DNA of 64,000 bases from Methanoregulaceae archaeon (GCA_020850325.1 JADZEW010000008.1:248001-312000); one strand, 5' to 3'; counted from the stretch's first letter, positions 17,083 to 26,082 are shown. The notes: generated by a model from the sequence alone, not told the origin. Program-made: numbers and translations.

Positions 17083-17921
17083 TGACCGAGTTCGTGGTCG
17101 GCGGTATCGTCGCCGTCCTGTTCTGGGTGACCGTCATCTCGATCTTCAAACTCAAGAAGGACAAGCCGAAGTACTTCGCGGCTTGCGAATTTTGGGTCTA
17201 CCTTCCTCACGAGAAGCTTCCCAGCCAAGAAGCGGTGATGACCGCGATGGTCGCCCAGAACCCGCACGCCCGCCCCGGATTCACGCCGATCGGCTCCAAA
17301 GAGGGCATCCTCTTCAGCGATATCCGCCTGCATGTGTCGCACGTGTTGCGCAGCAAGAACCCGCACACCTTTAGGCCAGACCTCTTTGAGGATGGGGTGG
17401 TTGTCTCCGCCGGCACCCTTGCCGCGCTCGCCGAATCGCAGAGCTTTGTCAAGGTTCGCTACGTGAGCGAGGTTGCCTTGGCCGACCATCGCCATCTGAC
17501 GTTCATGCTGCACTTTGCCGACGCCTACGCTCGGCTGGGGGGGGCGACCGCGGTTTACGACGTGGTCAGCGAGGTGCTTTACACGCCCGAGGAGTTCCAC
17601 GCCCGCATCGGCGAACATGCCGACACCACCCGGCCCGAACTGCACGTGCGGGTGGAGTGGAATCCGGTGCGAGGGGTGGCGTTCACGAAGGGCCTCATCA
17701 AGGTGGGTCTGCCCGAACTTGAAACCGCGGGAGCGAGCGCCGATATGCGTCAGCTCGTGGTCGAAGTCATGCGCGAGGCCGCCCACCGGTATTGGGAGGT
17801 CGGCAGCGCTGAAGGGCCCATGGTGGTGGAGTACTTCGGCGACCGATTCGAGGTGACCCCCAAGCCCAAGAAAGGCGGCGGCAAGGAAGTCCACATCGTG
17901 AGGATTCAGGCCCGCGTATGA
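17082..17921 (+). CDS. Membrane-anchored protein of unknown function
   Basis: A 279-residue protein with one N-terminal transmembrane helix (about residues 3-23, [19 protein letters not shown]) followed by a basic stretch, so the rest is probably cytoplasmic or a membrane-tethered soluble domain. Phrases such as [21 protein letters not shown] and [29 protein letters not shown] occur, but I do not recognise a family. I chose the ATG at 17082 because it overlaps the upstream stop and begins the membrane helix; the frame is also open from 17058. The end overlaps the hisF start by four bases. A run of eight G residues inside the gene (17537-17544) is a possible slippage site. Confidence 0.75.
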   Translation: MTEFVVGGIVAVLFWVTVISIFKLKKDKPKYFAACEFWVYLPHEKLPSQEAVMTAMVAQNPHARPGFTPIGSKEGILFSDIRLHVSHVLRSKNPHTFRPDLFEDGVVVSAGTLAALAESQSFVKVRYVSEVALADHRHLTFMLHFADAYARLGGATAVYDVVSEVLYTPEEFHARIGEHADTTRPELHVRVEWNPVRGVAFTKGLIKVGLPELETAGASADMRQLVVEVMREAAHRYWEVGSAEGPMVVEYFGDRFEVTPKPKKGGGKEVHIVRIQARV

Positions 17922-18670
17922 GGTCGATCCGCGTCATCCCTTGCCTAGACATTCGCGACGGGCGGGTGGTGAAGGGCGTCAACTTCGTCGGTCTGCGGGA
18001 CGCCGGCGATCCGGTGCAGCTCGCTTCGTTCTACGGGCGCGAGGGTGCCGATGAGCTGGTGTTCCTCGACATCACGGCGAGCCACGAGGGCCGGGCGCCC
18101 GTGATCGCTTTGGCCGAGCGCGTGGCTGAGCAGGTGTTCATCCCGTTTACGGTCGGGGGCGGCATTCGGACGGTCGACGCGATCCGAGATGCGCTGCTGG
18201 CCGGTGCCGACAAAGTCAGCCTGAACACGGCGGCGATCCAACACCCCGAACTCATCTCTGAGGCCGCGGAGAAGTTTGGTTCGCAGTGCGTGGTGGTCGC
18301 GATTGACGCAAAGATGACTTGCGAGGGATGGCATGTGTTCACCCACGGTGGACGACGCGACACGATGATGGACGCCGTGGAGTGGGCCGCCGAGGCGGTG
18401 CGCTTGGGGGCGGGGGAGATTCTGCTGACAAGCATGGACGCCGACGGCACGCGCGACGGCTATAACCTTCTGCTGACTCGGGCGGTGGCGGATGCGGTGC
18501 CCGTGCCGGTAATCGCCAGCGGCGGGGCGGGGAAGGCCTCGCACCTCGTGGACGCGGTGGTCGAGGGCCACGCCGATGCAGTGCTCCTGGCTGGGATTCT
18601 GCACGACGGGGTCACGACGATCCGGTCTTTGAAGGATGCGATGGCAGCGTCTGGCGTGCCGGTGCGCTGA
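17918..18670 (+). CDS. hisF: Imidazole glycerol phosphate synthase cyclase subunit HisF
   Basis: HisF is the cyclase half of the HisFH enzyme that makes imidazole glycerol phosphate and AICAR in histidine synthesis. The 250-residue (beta/alpha)8 barrel carries both catalytic aspartates, Asp11 in [18 protein letters not shown] and Asp130 in VVVAIDAK, and the phosphate-binding loops FTVGGGIRT and [11 protein letters not shown]. The start overlaps the previous gene as ATGA. No other his genes are in the window, so the pathway genes are scattered. hisF lies at the end of the nusA-infB transcription unit, an unusual place that could link its expression to growth-rate control. Confidence 0.96.
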   Translation: MRSIRVIPCLDIRDGRVVKGVNFVGLRDAGDPVQLASFYGREGADELVFLDITASHEGRAPVIALAERVAEQVFIPFTVGGGIRTVDAIRDALLAGADKVSLNTAAIQHPELISEAAEKFGSQCVVVAIDAKMTCEGWHVFTHGGRRDTMMDAVEWAAEAVRLGAGEILLTSMDADGTRDGYNLLLTRAVADAVPVPVIASGGAGKASHLVDAVVEGHADAVLLAGILHDGVTTIRSLKDAMAASGVPVR

Positions 18671-18713
18671 GGTCCCAGCGAGTCGCGCCTCGTGGCTTCA
18701 GCTCTCAAGGGAT

Positions 18714-18747
18714 GATCACGAGGGGCGTGGATGGTTGGTGCCACGCT
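18714..18747. repeat. 34-bp direct repeat, left copy
   Basis: Starts GATCACGAGGGGCGTGG and matches 19159-19192 at 31 of 34 positions. It contains a small inverted repeat, GCGTGG...CCACGC. The two copies bracket the small membrane-protein gene at 18825-19160. Confidence 0.85.
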
Positions 18748-18789
18748 ATGCCCTGGTCTACGCCGGTACGAGCCAACCGGCGACTACGA

Positions 18790-18818
18790 TTGCTTCGGAC
18801 GCATGCTCGTGTTATGAT
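18790..18818 (+). promoter_or_regulatory. Promoter of a probable leaderless gene
   Basis: TTGCTT (18790-18795), a 17-base spacer and TATGAT (18813-18818) form a good housekeeping-type promoter. The GTG start at 18825 is only six bases beyond the -10, so the transcript should begin at or within a base or two of the start codon. Confidence 0.65.
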
Positions 18819-18824
18819 AAACGT

Positions 18825-19160
18825 GTGCGGGTCGACGCGCTCATCGCGATAGTGACGATCTCGGTTGCCATTCTGGTAATGACCCATCCGCATGCGCTGC
18901 GGGCATTCTCTTCGCTGTCCTGGTCGCCTTGGTCGGTGTATCGAGGTCGGTCGCGTGAGTTCTTTGAGAGGGCTTCCGACATGCTCCGAGGTGTTCTGCT
19001 CGGTGGCACCGTAGGTGGTGCCTTCAACGCCATGTCCCTGAGCCTACCGGTGCCGTGGTCTATCTTGATCGGATCTCTCGGCGGGGTGGTCTTCTTCATG
19101 CTGTTGCGTCAAGTCCTCAAGGTTCTCTTCGGCCCCGTGGGCTCTATGCTAATGAAGTGA
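18825..19160 (+). CDS. Small membrane protein
   Basis: A 111-residue protein with about three hydrophobic helices: one at the N-terminus (DALIAIVTISVAILVMTH), one near residues 58-72, and one near 78-98 (SILIGSLGGVVFFMLL). No family is recognised. The GTG at 18825 was chosen because a strong promoter ends six bases before it; the open frame continues upstream to 18636 inside hisF, but that part looks like non-coding read-through. The gene is flanked by imperfect 34-bp direct repeats, the right one overlapping its stop codon. This suggests it may be part of a small inserted cassette. Confidence 0.6.
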   Translation: MRVDALIAIVTISVAILVMTHPHALRAFSSLSWSPWSVYRGRSREFFERASDMLRGVLLGGTVGGAFNAMSLSLPVPWSILIGSLGGVVFFMLLRQVLKVLFGPVGSMLMK

Positions 19161-19192
19161 TCACGAGGCGCGTGGATGGTTCGTGCCATGCT
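19159..19192. repeat. 34-bp direct repeat, right copy
   Basis: Second copy of the element at 18714-18747, with three differences. The mismatch in the internal inverted repeat (GCGTGG...CCATGC) still allows a G-T pair, so a small hairpin is kept. It overlaps the TGA stop of the small membrane-protein gene. Confidence 0.85.
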
Positions 19193-19219
19193 CATCGGTT
19201 GCGGGCTCGCCTATTAGCT

Positions 19220-19277
19220 GGGAGGGCGCTGCTCCGTCAGCGCCGTTGGTGCGGCTCCGACAAAGCGGAGCCCTCCC
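19220..19277. repeat. 58-bp palindromic element predicted to fold as a three-way junction
   Basis: Outer stem GGGAG (19220-19224) with CTCCC (19273-19277). Directly inside it are arm 1, GGCGCTG (19225-19231) with CAGCGCC (19238-19244), and arm 2, GGCTCCG (19253-19259) with CGGAGCC (19266-19272). All pairs are perfect, with an eight-base linker between the arms. It resembles intergenic repetitive palindromes (REP or MITE type). Only one copy is seen in this window. Confidence 0.75.
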
Positions 19278-19287
19278 GTGTCCCCAC

Positions 19288-19317
19288 TTGCCTCAAGGGT
19301 GCACATGCGGTTATGAT
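19288..19317 (+). promoter_or_regulatory. Promoter of a probable leaderless gene
   Basis: TTGCCT (19288-19293), an 18-base spacer and TATGAT (19312-19317). The ATG at 19323 follows after only five bases (GGGCG), too close for a ribosome binding site, so the mRNA is probably leaderless. Confidence 0.65.
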
Positions 19318-19322
19318 GGGCG

Positions 19323-20012
19323 ATGCTTGCCGCGATGCTGGTCGTGCCGTTGCTCGCGCCTCCTCAGCTGGCGATGGTGGCCCGCGTGTACAAGCCCGGG
19401 CTCGGCAAGAGCTACCCGCGGGCTTACGTCGTGTCTGCCGACGGATCTGGGTTTCGAGCGGTCTCGCTGCCCGGGCAGGTGGTGGAGCAAGTCCAGTGGT
19501 CGGACGGCGACGTCGTCTACTGGGTCGACGGTGATGCCTGGCTCGTGCATCGTGGCCGGACCGGCCGGATTGGTTTGGACTTCGACGAAGAGCGGATTCC
19601 GACGCTCAACATGAGCGAGACTCGAATGACGAGCGGTGACATCATCAAATGGGGCGAGGACTACGTCACGGTGTTCGGTCGCACCCACAGCCTGGGACTC
19701 ATCAGCAGCGTGAGGGTGGGCTCGGAAGGCTGGCGGCTGTACTTCGTCGAGCGAGTCACGATGATCGAGTCGAGAATCTGGTGCGCCGACGCGAGGACGC
19801 GGGCCATGCGGCCGATCTTGTCGTCTCAAGACACCTTGCTGGATTGGCATCCGGACCGGCAGTTTGTGGCGTTTTCGCCGCAGCGGACTGATGTGCCCTT
19901 CGAGGGTCAGCGAGTTTGGGCGAATGAGCTTTGGGTGGGCACACTCGGGGGCTCAGCCACGCGGCTCCGGCTGCCGACGATGGAGCTTCTTGATGTCGAG
20001 GTGAAGCCTTGA
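19323..20012 (+). CDS. Secreted TolB-like beta-propeller protein
   Basis: A 229-residue protein with a short hydrophobic N-terminus (MLAAMLVVPLLAPPQLAMVA) that may be a signal peptide or anchor. The rest is rich in short beta strands. Phrases typical of TolB/WD40-type propellers occur, such as AYVVSADGSGFRAVSLPG, VEQVQWSDGDVVYW and LLDWHPDRQFVAFSPQ. The length allows about four or five blades, so this is a partial propeller or a smaller beta-sandwich. The gene stands alone between repeat elements and a convergent two-component system. The function is unknown. Confidence 0.7.
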   Translation: MLAAMLVVPLLAPPQLAMVARVYKPGLGKSYPRAYVVSADGSGFRAVSLPGQVVEQVQWSDGDVVYWVDGDAWLVHRGRTGRIGLDFDEERIPTLNMSETRMTSGDIIKWGEDYVTVFGRTHSLGLISSVRVGSEGWRLYFVERVTMIESRIWCADARTRAMRPILSSQDTLLDWHPDRQFVAFSPQRTDVPFEGQRVWANELWVGTLGGSATRLRLPTMELLDVEVKP

Positions 20013-20027
20013 GGCCCTGTCTCCCTT

Positions 20028-20097
20028 GAGGCTGGCGGTTGTGTTGTCTCGCCAGTCTTAAGCGAGGTCAGGACTGCGGGGACGATGCAACCCGCAG
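20028..20097. terminator. Two hairpins between convergent genes
   Basis: First hairpin: GAGGCTGGCG (20028-20037) with CGCCAGTCTT (20050-20059), ten pairs including two G-T. Second: CTGCGGG (20074-20080) with CCCGCAG (20091-20097). Neither is followed by a T run on either strand. They lie between the stop at 20012 and the convergent stop at 20109, where terminators are expected. Confidence 0.45.
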
Positions 20098-20108
20098 CCT
20101 CATGGGCC

Positions 20109-21281
20109 TCACGCTGCCTTCAAAATCGACGGCGGCAACAACTTCGGCACCAACTCCGTCTCCGAAGCCTGCGCTAGCACCACGCCGCGCTCGATCGTGT
20201 TCTCGAGTTCGCGCACGTTGCCCGGCCAGCGGTAGCCCTGGAGCTTCTCCAAGGTCTCTTCAGATAAAGTCAGCAGAGGCCGTTCGTTCTCCGCGCAGTA
20301 TTTGTGCAAGAAGTGCTCGGCGAGAGGCTGGATGTCCTCGATGCGCTCGCGCAGCGGCGGGATGTGCAGCTCAACCACCTGAAGTCGATACAGCAAGTCG
20401 AGGCGGAAGATGCCCTCATCGACGGCTTGGCGCAGATCGCGGTTCGTGGCCGTCACGACACGCACATCGACGCGCGTCGGCTTGCTGCTGCCGAGGCGCT
20501 CAAACTCTCGCTCCTGCAGGACGCGCAGCAGCTTCACCTGAATCGCCATCGGAATCTCGCCGATCTCGTCGAGGAACAACGTGCCCTTATCGGCAAGTTC
20601 GAACCGGCCGGGCTTTGTGCCTTGCGCCCCGGTAAACGCGCCCTTCTCGTAGCCGAACAGCTCGCTTTCCAAGAGAGTCTCGGGCAAAGCCGCGCACGAC
20701 ACCGCTACAAACGGCTTCGATGACCGGCTCGAGTGCTCGTGGAGCGCCTTGGCGACCACTTCCTTGCCCACGCCGCTCTCGCCGGTGATCAGCACCGTGG
20801 CGCGGGAATCCGCCACCTGCACCGCGGTCTCGAACACCTCGCGCATGGCTGGCGACTCGGCGATGAACCTCGGTGAAGGTGTGGCCTTCGCGGAGGGCTT
20901 CGAAATGCGCACGGGCGCTGGCTCGTCGATCGCGGCGGCGACGATGCGCTTCAAAGCGTCGAGATCGAACGGCTTGGTGACGTACTCGAAGGCGCCGTCG
21001 CGGATGGCCTGCACAGCCTGGGGGATCGTGCCGAACGCGGTCATGATCACGACCGGCAAGTCAGGCCGGGTGGCCTTGACCTCGCGCAAGAGTTCATAGC
21101 CGGTCACGCCGGGCATCGTGACGTCGGTGATGATGCAGTCGGGGTGTTCCTCGCCGATCATCTGCAGGGCCGATGGCACGTCCTCGGCGGTGACCGCCAC
21201 ATATCCGACCTTCTCGAAGGCCATCTGCAAAATGCGCCGAATGTTCGGCTCGTCGTCGACGATCAGGAGCTTTGTTTTCAT
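20109..21281 (-). CDS. Sigma-54-interacting response regulator lacking a DNA-binding domain
   Basis: A 390-residue NtrC-type regulator with a receiver domain (phospho-acceptor Asp53 in [11 protein letters not shown]) and a AAA+ sigma-54 activation domain with Walker A GESGVGKE (167-174), the sigma-54 contact loop GAFTGA (214-219) and Walker [11 protein letters not shown]. The usual C-terminal Fis-type helix-turn-helix is missing: the protein ends shortly after the AAA+ domain at [10 protein letters not shown]. It should therefore act from solution, as described for FlgR of Helicobacter. It overlaps the sensor kinase gene by four bases, so the two form a pair. The ATG at 21281 begins [11 protein letters not shown]. 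The target genes are not evident. Confidence 0.92.
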   Translation of the reverse strand: MKTKLLIVDDEPNIRRILQMAFEKVGYVAVTAEDVPSALQMIGEEHPDCIITDVTMPGVTGYELLREVKATRPDLPVVIMTAFGTIPQAVQAIRDGAFEYVTKPFDLDALKRIVAAAIDEPAPVRISKPSAKATPSPRFIAESPAMREVFETAVQVADSRATVLITGESGVGKEVVAKALHEHSSRSSKPFVAVSCAALPETLLESELFGYEKGAFTGAQGTKPGRFELADKGTLFLDEIGEIPMAIQVKLLRVLQEREFERLGSSKPTRVDVRVVTATNRDLRQAVDEGIFRLDLLYRLQVVELHIPPLRERIEDIQPLAEHFLHKYCAENERPLLTLSEETLEKLQGYRWPGNVRELENTIERGVVLAQASETELVPKLLPPSILKAA

Positions 21282-22780
21282 GCCGCTTGGTCCCATCCAA
21301 AATCGAGTTCAAAGGTAGTGCCGACACCGGGGGTACTTTGCACCCGAACATCCCAGCCGTGCGCGTCGGCGATCTTCCGCACGGTAGGTAATCCCAGGCC
21401 CGTCCCGCTGGGCTTGGTCGTGAAGAATGGGGTGAACAGCTTCTCCAGATGGTGCGGCTCGATGCCCGCGCCGGTGTCGTGGACCGACAGATGGGGCCCG
21501 TCGACGACAAGGGTCACTTCACCCCCAGGGCGACACGCCTGCAGTCCGTTCAGGATCAGGTTGCGGAGGATCTGCTCCAGGCGGAGCGGGTCGCCTTTCA
21601 CCATGGGTGCCGTCCGTTTGATTTGCAGGTCGAGGCCGACCGACCGCTTGATGAACTCGGACCGGTGCAAATCGCACACGTGCGCGGCGACCTCGGTCGG
21701 GTCGAAGTCTTTGAGATTGAGGGCCAACGGACGCGAGAACTCGAGGAACTGATCGCACAGCGCGTTGAGCTTCAACGCCTCCTCTTCGATGATCTTGCCG
21801 TACTCGCACGCCTCGTCGGAGGTGCTTTGCACCATCTGAGCCGCGCTGCGGATGCCGGTGAGCGGGTTGCGAATCTCGTGCGCCACCGCGGCGGTCATCT
21901 GGCCGATCTCGGCAAGTCTCCGCACGCGGGCAAGTTCTCGGTTGGCCCGCTCGTGTTCGGAGATGTCTTGAATCGCGAGGGTGACGCCCCCATCGGGCAA
22001 GGGCGAGGCGACCACGCTCCACGCCAGGTCGCTGGCGGAGTCGAACGCGCGTCGCGAGATCCGTTCGCCCTCGCTGGCGGTGTAGAAGGCTTGCTCGAGC
22101 GTCACGCGGAGCACGACGGGGATCTGCTTGAGGATGTGCCGGAACAGCACGCCTTGCTGAAGCGTCTCGCCAAACACCTGCACCGCCTGCGGATTCCAGC
22201 CGACCACCTCTTCGTAAGGGGTCACGACCAACACACCGACGCCGAGGTTGGCGATGATCGCGTCGAGCTTCTCGGACGTGGCGCGGCTTTGGGCCACGGC
22301 CTGGTTCATTCGGGAGAAGAGTCGGGCATTGTGGATAGCGAGGCCGATGTAGCGGGCGATCGACGCGATGAGGTCGAGGTCCTGGTCGTCGTAGGCGGGC
22401 ATGCCAGCGGTGCGCGCAACGTTGATGACGCCGATCGGGCCGCTCTCCGGCGTCACAAGGGGCACGACGACGGCGGAGCCCCCGTCGGGCAGGTCCCGCG
22501 GGTCGACCAAGATGGGACGCCCATCGCGAATGGCTTTGCCCGCGATACCTTCTCCTTCGCGGAGGAGCGTATGGGTGGGGACGCGCGAGGTGTCGCCCGC
22601 CTGGCCGGCCAAGATGTAGCCGCGCGAGAGATCGTCTTTGAGAAAAAGCGTGGCGCGCGCGGCTCCAAACCACTCGATGGCGCACCCTAAGGCATGCTCG
22701 AGAAACGCGCCTAGGTTGGTTTCACCTCGGTACGCGTCGAACAGGGTGGTCAGGTCCCGCTCGGGGAGAATGGACGCCAT
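21278..22780 (-). CDS. Sensor histidine kinase with GAF and PAS domains
   Basis: A 500-residue NtrB-like kinase without transmembrane helices, so a cytoplasmic sensor. Order: GAF domain (about 20-150), PAS domain (about 170-280), HisKA dimerisation domain with the phospho-acceptor His301 in AVAHEIRNPLTG, and a HATPase domain (about 390-495) with the N box NLILNGLQAC, the G1 box VHDTGAGIE and the G2 box GTGLGLPTV. The first half suggests sensing of a small ligand or redox signal. It is transcribed first, with the sigma-54 regulator overlapping its end. The signal cannot be predicted from the sequence. Confidence 0.92.
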   Translation of the reverse strand: MASILPERDLTTLFDAYRGETNLGAFLEHALGCAIEWFGAARATLFLKDDLSRGYILAGQAGDTSRVPTHTLLREGEGIAGKAIRDGRPILVDPRDLPDGGSAVVVPLVTPESGPIGVINVARTAGMPAYDDQDLDLIASIARYIGLAIHNARLFSRMNQAVAQSRATSEKLDAIIANLGVGVLVVTPYEEVVGWNPQAVQVFGETLQQGVLFRHILKQIPVVLRVTLEQAFYTASEGERISRRAFDSASDLAWSVVASPLPDGGVTLAIQDISEHERANRELARVRRLAEIGQMTAAVAHEIRNPLTGIRSAAQMVQSTSDEACEYGKIIEEEALKLNALCDQFLEFSRPLALNLKDFDPTEVAAHVCDLHRSEFIKRSVGLDLQIKRTAPMVKGDPLRLEQILRNLILNGLQACRPGGEVTLVVDGPHLSVHDTGAGIEPHHLEKLFTPFFTTKPSGTGLGLPTVRKIADAHGWDVRVQSTPGVGTTFELDFGWDQAA

Positions 22781-22823
22781 CTACCGTTTGATTGTCGGAA
22801 GATGGCGCGCGGGTTCGCAGGCG

Positions 22824-23195
22824 TTACTGCGGTTTCCAGAAGGTTCCCACCGCGAACAGGATGCCCAAGAGCACCGCGGCGCCAATGCACACTCGGCTGG
22901 CGGCTTTGCCCGACTCGAAACTCTGGCTCAGCTTCATCTCGTCTCGATGCGCAAGGCGGCGCATTTCGCCCACCTGCAGCTTCTCGGCGATCTCCGACAC
23001 CTCCGGCCAGCGGCGGCGGGCATCGGCGAGATGACTTGGTCCAGCATCGCGCTCTAGCACCGACCGGAGCTTGCGCAGCTCATCCCGACTTGCGCCGATG
23101 CGAAGGGCCAGGAAGTAGAGAAGACCGGCGCCAACAATGGCGACAATGAAGCCGATCATTGCGATCGGCGTAACAGTTTGCAGAAGTTCTTTCAT
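22824..23195 (-). CDS. Small membrane protein with central helical domain
   Basis: A 123-residue protein with hydrophobic helices at residues 10-31 (IAMIGFIVAIVGAGLLYFLAL) and near 100-116. Between them is a charged, helical stretch rich in Arg, Glu and Leu that may form a coiled coil. No family is recognised. It lies between the two-component genes and the DUF3592 gene, all on the minus strand, with 43 bases to the kinase gene. No start-site ambiguity is evident. Confidence 0.65.
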   Translation of the reverse strand: MKELLQTVTPIAMIGFIVAIVGAGLLYFLALRIGASRDELRKLRSVLERDAGPSHLADARRRWPEVSEIAEKLQVGEMRRLAHRDEMKLSQSFESGKAASRVCIGAAVLLGILFAVGTFWKPQ

Positions 23196-23248
23196 GACCC
23201 TCGCTGAGTGGTCGTGTTGTTACCCCGAAATCGTTCGGAAGTGTACGT

Positions 23249-23725
23249 TTAGGTTCCCGTGATTAGCGCATAAAGGATCGCCCCGAACACAAACGCGACC
23301 AGTGGGGTCCAGACGAAGAGCCATGTTGATGGACCGGGCAGCAGCGTGGCGTACTTGCCGCGATACCGAATCGTCACCTCCTTTCCGGCTGGATATTCGG
23401 CCAAGATCTCCCGAGCCCGGACTTTGCCCGCCTCGATGCTGTGTCCGAACTGGACCGTATTGCCCCAGCGCTCTTCACCGTCGACGGTGTAGGTGTAGCT
23501 CAGCTTGGCGAAGACGTGGATCGTTCGGTGCGAAGGTACGCGGGTCTCGTTCCAACTCGCTTTGATCACTCCGGGTGCCCGGGGCCACTGGTAGGAAGCG
23601 TAACCGAGAACGAGTTCACGCAGCAACCACGCCAGCGAGGCACCGGTGATCAGTAGCCCGATCGAACCAGGAACCCAACGTTCCGCCCAATGCGCCGCTA
23701 AGAACACTACTGACCCTGATTCCAA
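23249..23725 (-). CDS. DUF3592 family membrane protein
   Basis: A 158-residue protein with a transmembrane helix near residues 20-37, an extracytoplasmic beta-rich domain and a second helix at 134-153. The middle has the DUF3592 pattern: WPRAPGVIKAS, then a tyrosine-rich strand LSYTYTVDGEERWGNTVQFG, then AEYPAGKEVTIRYRGKYATLLPG. The function of DUF3592 is unknown. The start overlaps the end of the upstream S9 peptidase gene by 19 bases, so the two are probably co-transcribed. Confidence 0.82.
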   Translation of the reverse strand: MESGSVVFLAAHWAERWVPGSIGLLITGASLAWLLRELVLGYASYQWPRAPGVIKASWNETRVPSHRTIHVFAKLSYTYTVDGEERWGNTVQFGHSIEAGKVRAREILAEYPAGKEVTIRYRGKYATLLPGPSTWLFVWTPLVAFVFGAILYALITGT

Positions 23726-25983
23726 TCCGGAGGCTCGACGCCGTGCAGCCAGCGCACGAAGAAGTCTCGCCGCTTCCGTTCGCCGTAGACGCCGCCATCG
23801 GTGTGATCCATGCCCGGCAGTACGATAAGGTCGAACTCCTTGCGGGCGCGCATCAGAGCGTCGGCGAGGCGCAGGGTGGACTCCGGCGGTACGTTGCGGT
23901 CGAGCTCGCCCACGAGGAGCAGCAACCTACCCTGCAGCTTCGCCGCGTTGGTGATGTTGCTTTGCTCGTCATAGTGCTTACCCACCGGGTAGCCCATCCA
24001 GTGCTCGTTCCACCAGAACTTGTCCATCCGGTTGTCGTGGCAGCCGCAGCTCGACACGCCCACCTTGTAGAACTCAGGGTGGAAGAGCAGGGCGCCGGTT
24101 GAGTTCTGGCCGCCCGCGGACGTGCCGTAGATGCCTACGCGGGTGTCGTCGACGTAGGCGTACTTCTTGGCGAGGCTTTGAATCCACAGCTTTCGGTCCG
24201 GGAATCCGGCATCGGCCACGTTCTTCCAGCACACGTCGTGGAAGGCCTTTCCACGGTTGCGGGTGCCCATGCCGTCCATCTGCACGACGATGAACCCAAG
24301 CTCGGCGAGCCGCTGCATTCGCGTGATCGGCGTGTAGTTCTTGGGCACGTGGCTGTCGTGGGGACCGGCGTAGATGTTCTCGACCACCGGATACTTCTTG
24401 GTCGGGTCGAGGTTGGTTGGTCGAACCACGATGCCCCAGATGTCGGTCTTGCCATCGCGCCCCTTGGCGGTGAACACCTCGATCTTGGGCAGCTTGAGCT
24501 CGGCAAGGCCGGAGACGTCCGCATCTTCGAGCTTGAGAACCATGTTGCCTCGCGCATCGCGAACCTCGTGGCTGGGGGCTTGATCGACCCGTGAGAACGA
24601 ATCGACGAAGTGGGTGAATCCCGGAGACCATTGGGCTCGGTGGGTTCCGTGGCCAGAGGTCATCGGCGTGATCTCTCCACCCGCGAGCGGAACGCGGTAG
24701 TAGTGGATGTGATAAGGATCTTCGCCGGGTCGGCGGCCATTGGCCGAGATGATGGCGTAGCCCTGGTCCTCGTCGATGTGCTCGACCGAGCGGACGACCC
24801 ACTCGCCCTTGGTGAGCTGACGCTTCACTGCGCCGGTTGCCGCGTCGATAGCATAGAGATGGCCCCAGCCGTCGCGTTCGCTGCGCCAAAGAACCTCATT
24901 GGCCTTGGTGAGCGGGCGGTAGATGGTGCTCGTCGTGTCGACGAAGGTGTTGCTCTTCTCGTCGATCTGGGTGAAGACGGTGCCGTCGGGATTGCCGATG
25001 ATGACGCGATAGCGCTGGTACCCGCGATCGGCAAACTGCAGGCGGAATCGGTCATCGGGAAGCCACTGCAGGCGTGGGGGAGAGGCCCACGGCTGGCCAC
25101 CGCCGAGGATCGGTTCGACGTCGAGCTTCTTCTCTTCGCCCGTCTCCGGGTTGCAGATCCACATTTCGTAGCGGTCGAGTTCGTCACCCGGCTGGTCGTA
25201 GAGACGCCGTTCGAGCGTGGCGCGCCCGCCGTTTCGAGGCGACGACGAGATCAGGAAGACCTCTTTGCGATCTCCGTCGAGCCGTCGCTTGGCGACGACG
25301 AACTTGGAGGAGCGAGCCCATTCGTAGTCCGTCACGTTGGCGACCTTGAAGGTGCGCGTGGGGCCATCGGGGGCGGCGGCCTTCACGGTCAGGCTGCCTT
25401 CCTTCATCTCGGCTGTCCACTTGTTGTCGGGCGAACGTCCGTCGCGTGCGCGGGGAGGACCTTGCTCGTACTCGGGACGCGCGAGTTCCCATGGGTAGAC
25501 CGGTCGCTCCTCGGGTTCCTCGATGGGCGCGGGTTCGGGCGGCGGGGTCCCCGTGAGGGGCTCCAGCTTGGCGGTTGCGCGGGTCCATCGCCATCGCTTT
25601 TGGCTGGCCGTGAACTCGACGGTGCTTAGGTCGGCGGCGACGTTTAGCGAGGTCAGCGGGAGGGCGTCCGCGTTGAGCGTGGAGCTGGTGGCCTCGCCGA
25701 GGGCCTTGGCGAGTGCGGCGTGGTCAAAGAGGGGCCCCTTCGACTTCGCCTTGAGGTTGGCGAGGACGAACTGATGCCGGTTTCGGGCGTCGGCCCTACG
25801 GTACCAGAGCGCGTCCTCTCCGACCCAGGTTGCCGCCAAGGTGACGTTGAGCGCGCGTCCGTCCGCGTTAAGGGCGTCGGCCCGCTTGTAGGCTTCGGCA
25901 AGTTCGGCCGGGGTGGGTCGGTAGGCTTGGGCATTCGCTCCGCCAACGACACAAATCAACGCAACCGCAAGGAAAGTGCGCAT
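23707..25983 (-). CDS. S9 family (prolyl oligopeptidase / DPP IV-type) peptidase
   Basis: A secreted serine peptidase of 758 residues with a signal peptide ([20 protein letters not shown]). Residues 30-500 form a DPP IV-type beta-propeller; the C-terminal 250 residues are an alpha/beta hydrolase. The catalytic triad is Ser622 in GTSAGG, Asp695 in GELDRNVPP and His727 in MDHTDGG. Such enzymes cleave short peptides, often after proline, and probably serve extracellular protein use. The ATG at 25983 begins the signal peptide, and an upstream in-frame ATG at 26004 was rejected. The DUF3592 gene overlaps its 3' end. Confidence 0.92.
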   Translation of the reverse strand: MRTFLAVALICVVGGANAQAYRPTPAELAEAYKRADALNADGRALNVTLAATWVGEDALWYRRADARNRHQFVLANLKAKSKGPLFDHAALAKALGEATSSTLNADALPLTSLNVAADLSTVEFTASQKRWRWTRATAKLEPLTGTPPPEPAPIEEPEERPVYPWELARPEYEQGPPRARDGRSPDNKWTAEMKEGSLTVKAAAPDGPTRTFKVANVTDYEWARSSKFVVAKRRLDGDRKEVFLISSSPRNGGRATLERRLYDQPGDELDRYEMWICNPETGEEKKLDVEPILGGGQPWASPPRLQWLPDDRFRLQFADRGYQRYRVIIGNPDGTVFTQIDEKSNTFVDTTSTIYRPLTKANEVLWRSERDGWGHLYAIDAATGAVKRQLTKGEWVVRSVEHIDEDQGYAIISANGRRPGEDPYHIHYYRVPLAGGEITPMTSGHGTHRAQWSPGFTHFVDSFSRVDQAPSHEVRDARGNMVLKLEDADVSGLAELKLPKIEVFTAKGRDGKTDIWGIVVRPTNLDPTKKYPVVENIYAGPHDSHVPKNYTPITRMQRLAELGFIVVQMDGMGTRNRGKAFHDVCWKNVADAGFPDRKLWIQSLAKKYAYVDDTRVGIYGTSAGGQNSTGALLFHPEFYKVGVSSCGCHDNRMDKFWWNEHWMGYPVGKHYDEQSNITNAAKLQGRLLLLVGELDRNVPPESTLRLADALMRARKEFDLIVLPGMDHTDGGVYGERKRRDFFVRWLHGVEPPDWNQGQ

Positions 25984-26082
25984 GGGCCATTTTAGCCCGA
26001 ACACTCCCGCGTTTGACGCAGTCTCTGGCGGGTCGCGAAGGGTGCGGATGCGATCAAGCTGCGCAATCCATCGTGGCGGTTC

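Noticed and set aside
18636-18824. A longer version of the small membrane protein starting inside hisF
   Set aside because: The extra 63 residues look non-coding, and a strong promoter ends just before the GTG at 18825.
19055-19534. A plus-strand frame between the two small genes
   Set aside because: It spans the repeat and palindrome elements and overlaps two better-supported genes with their own promoters.
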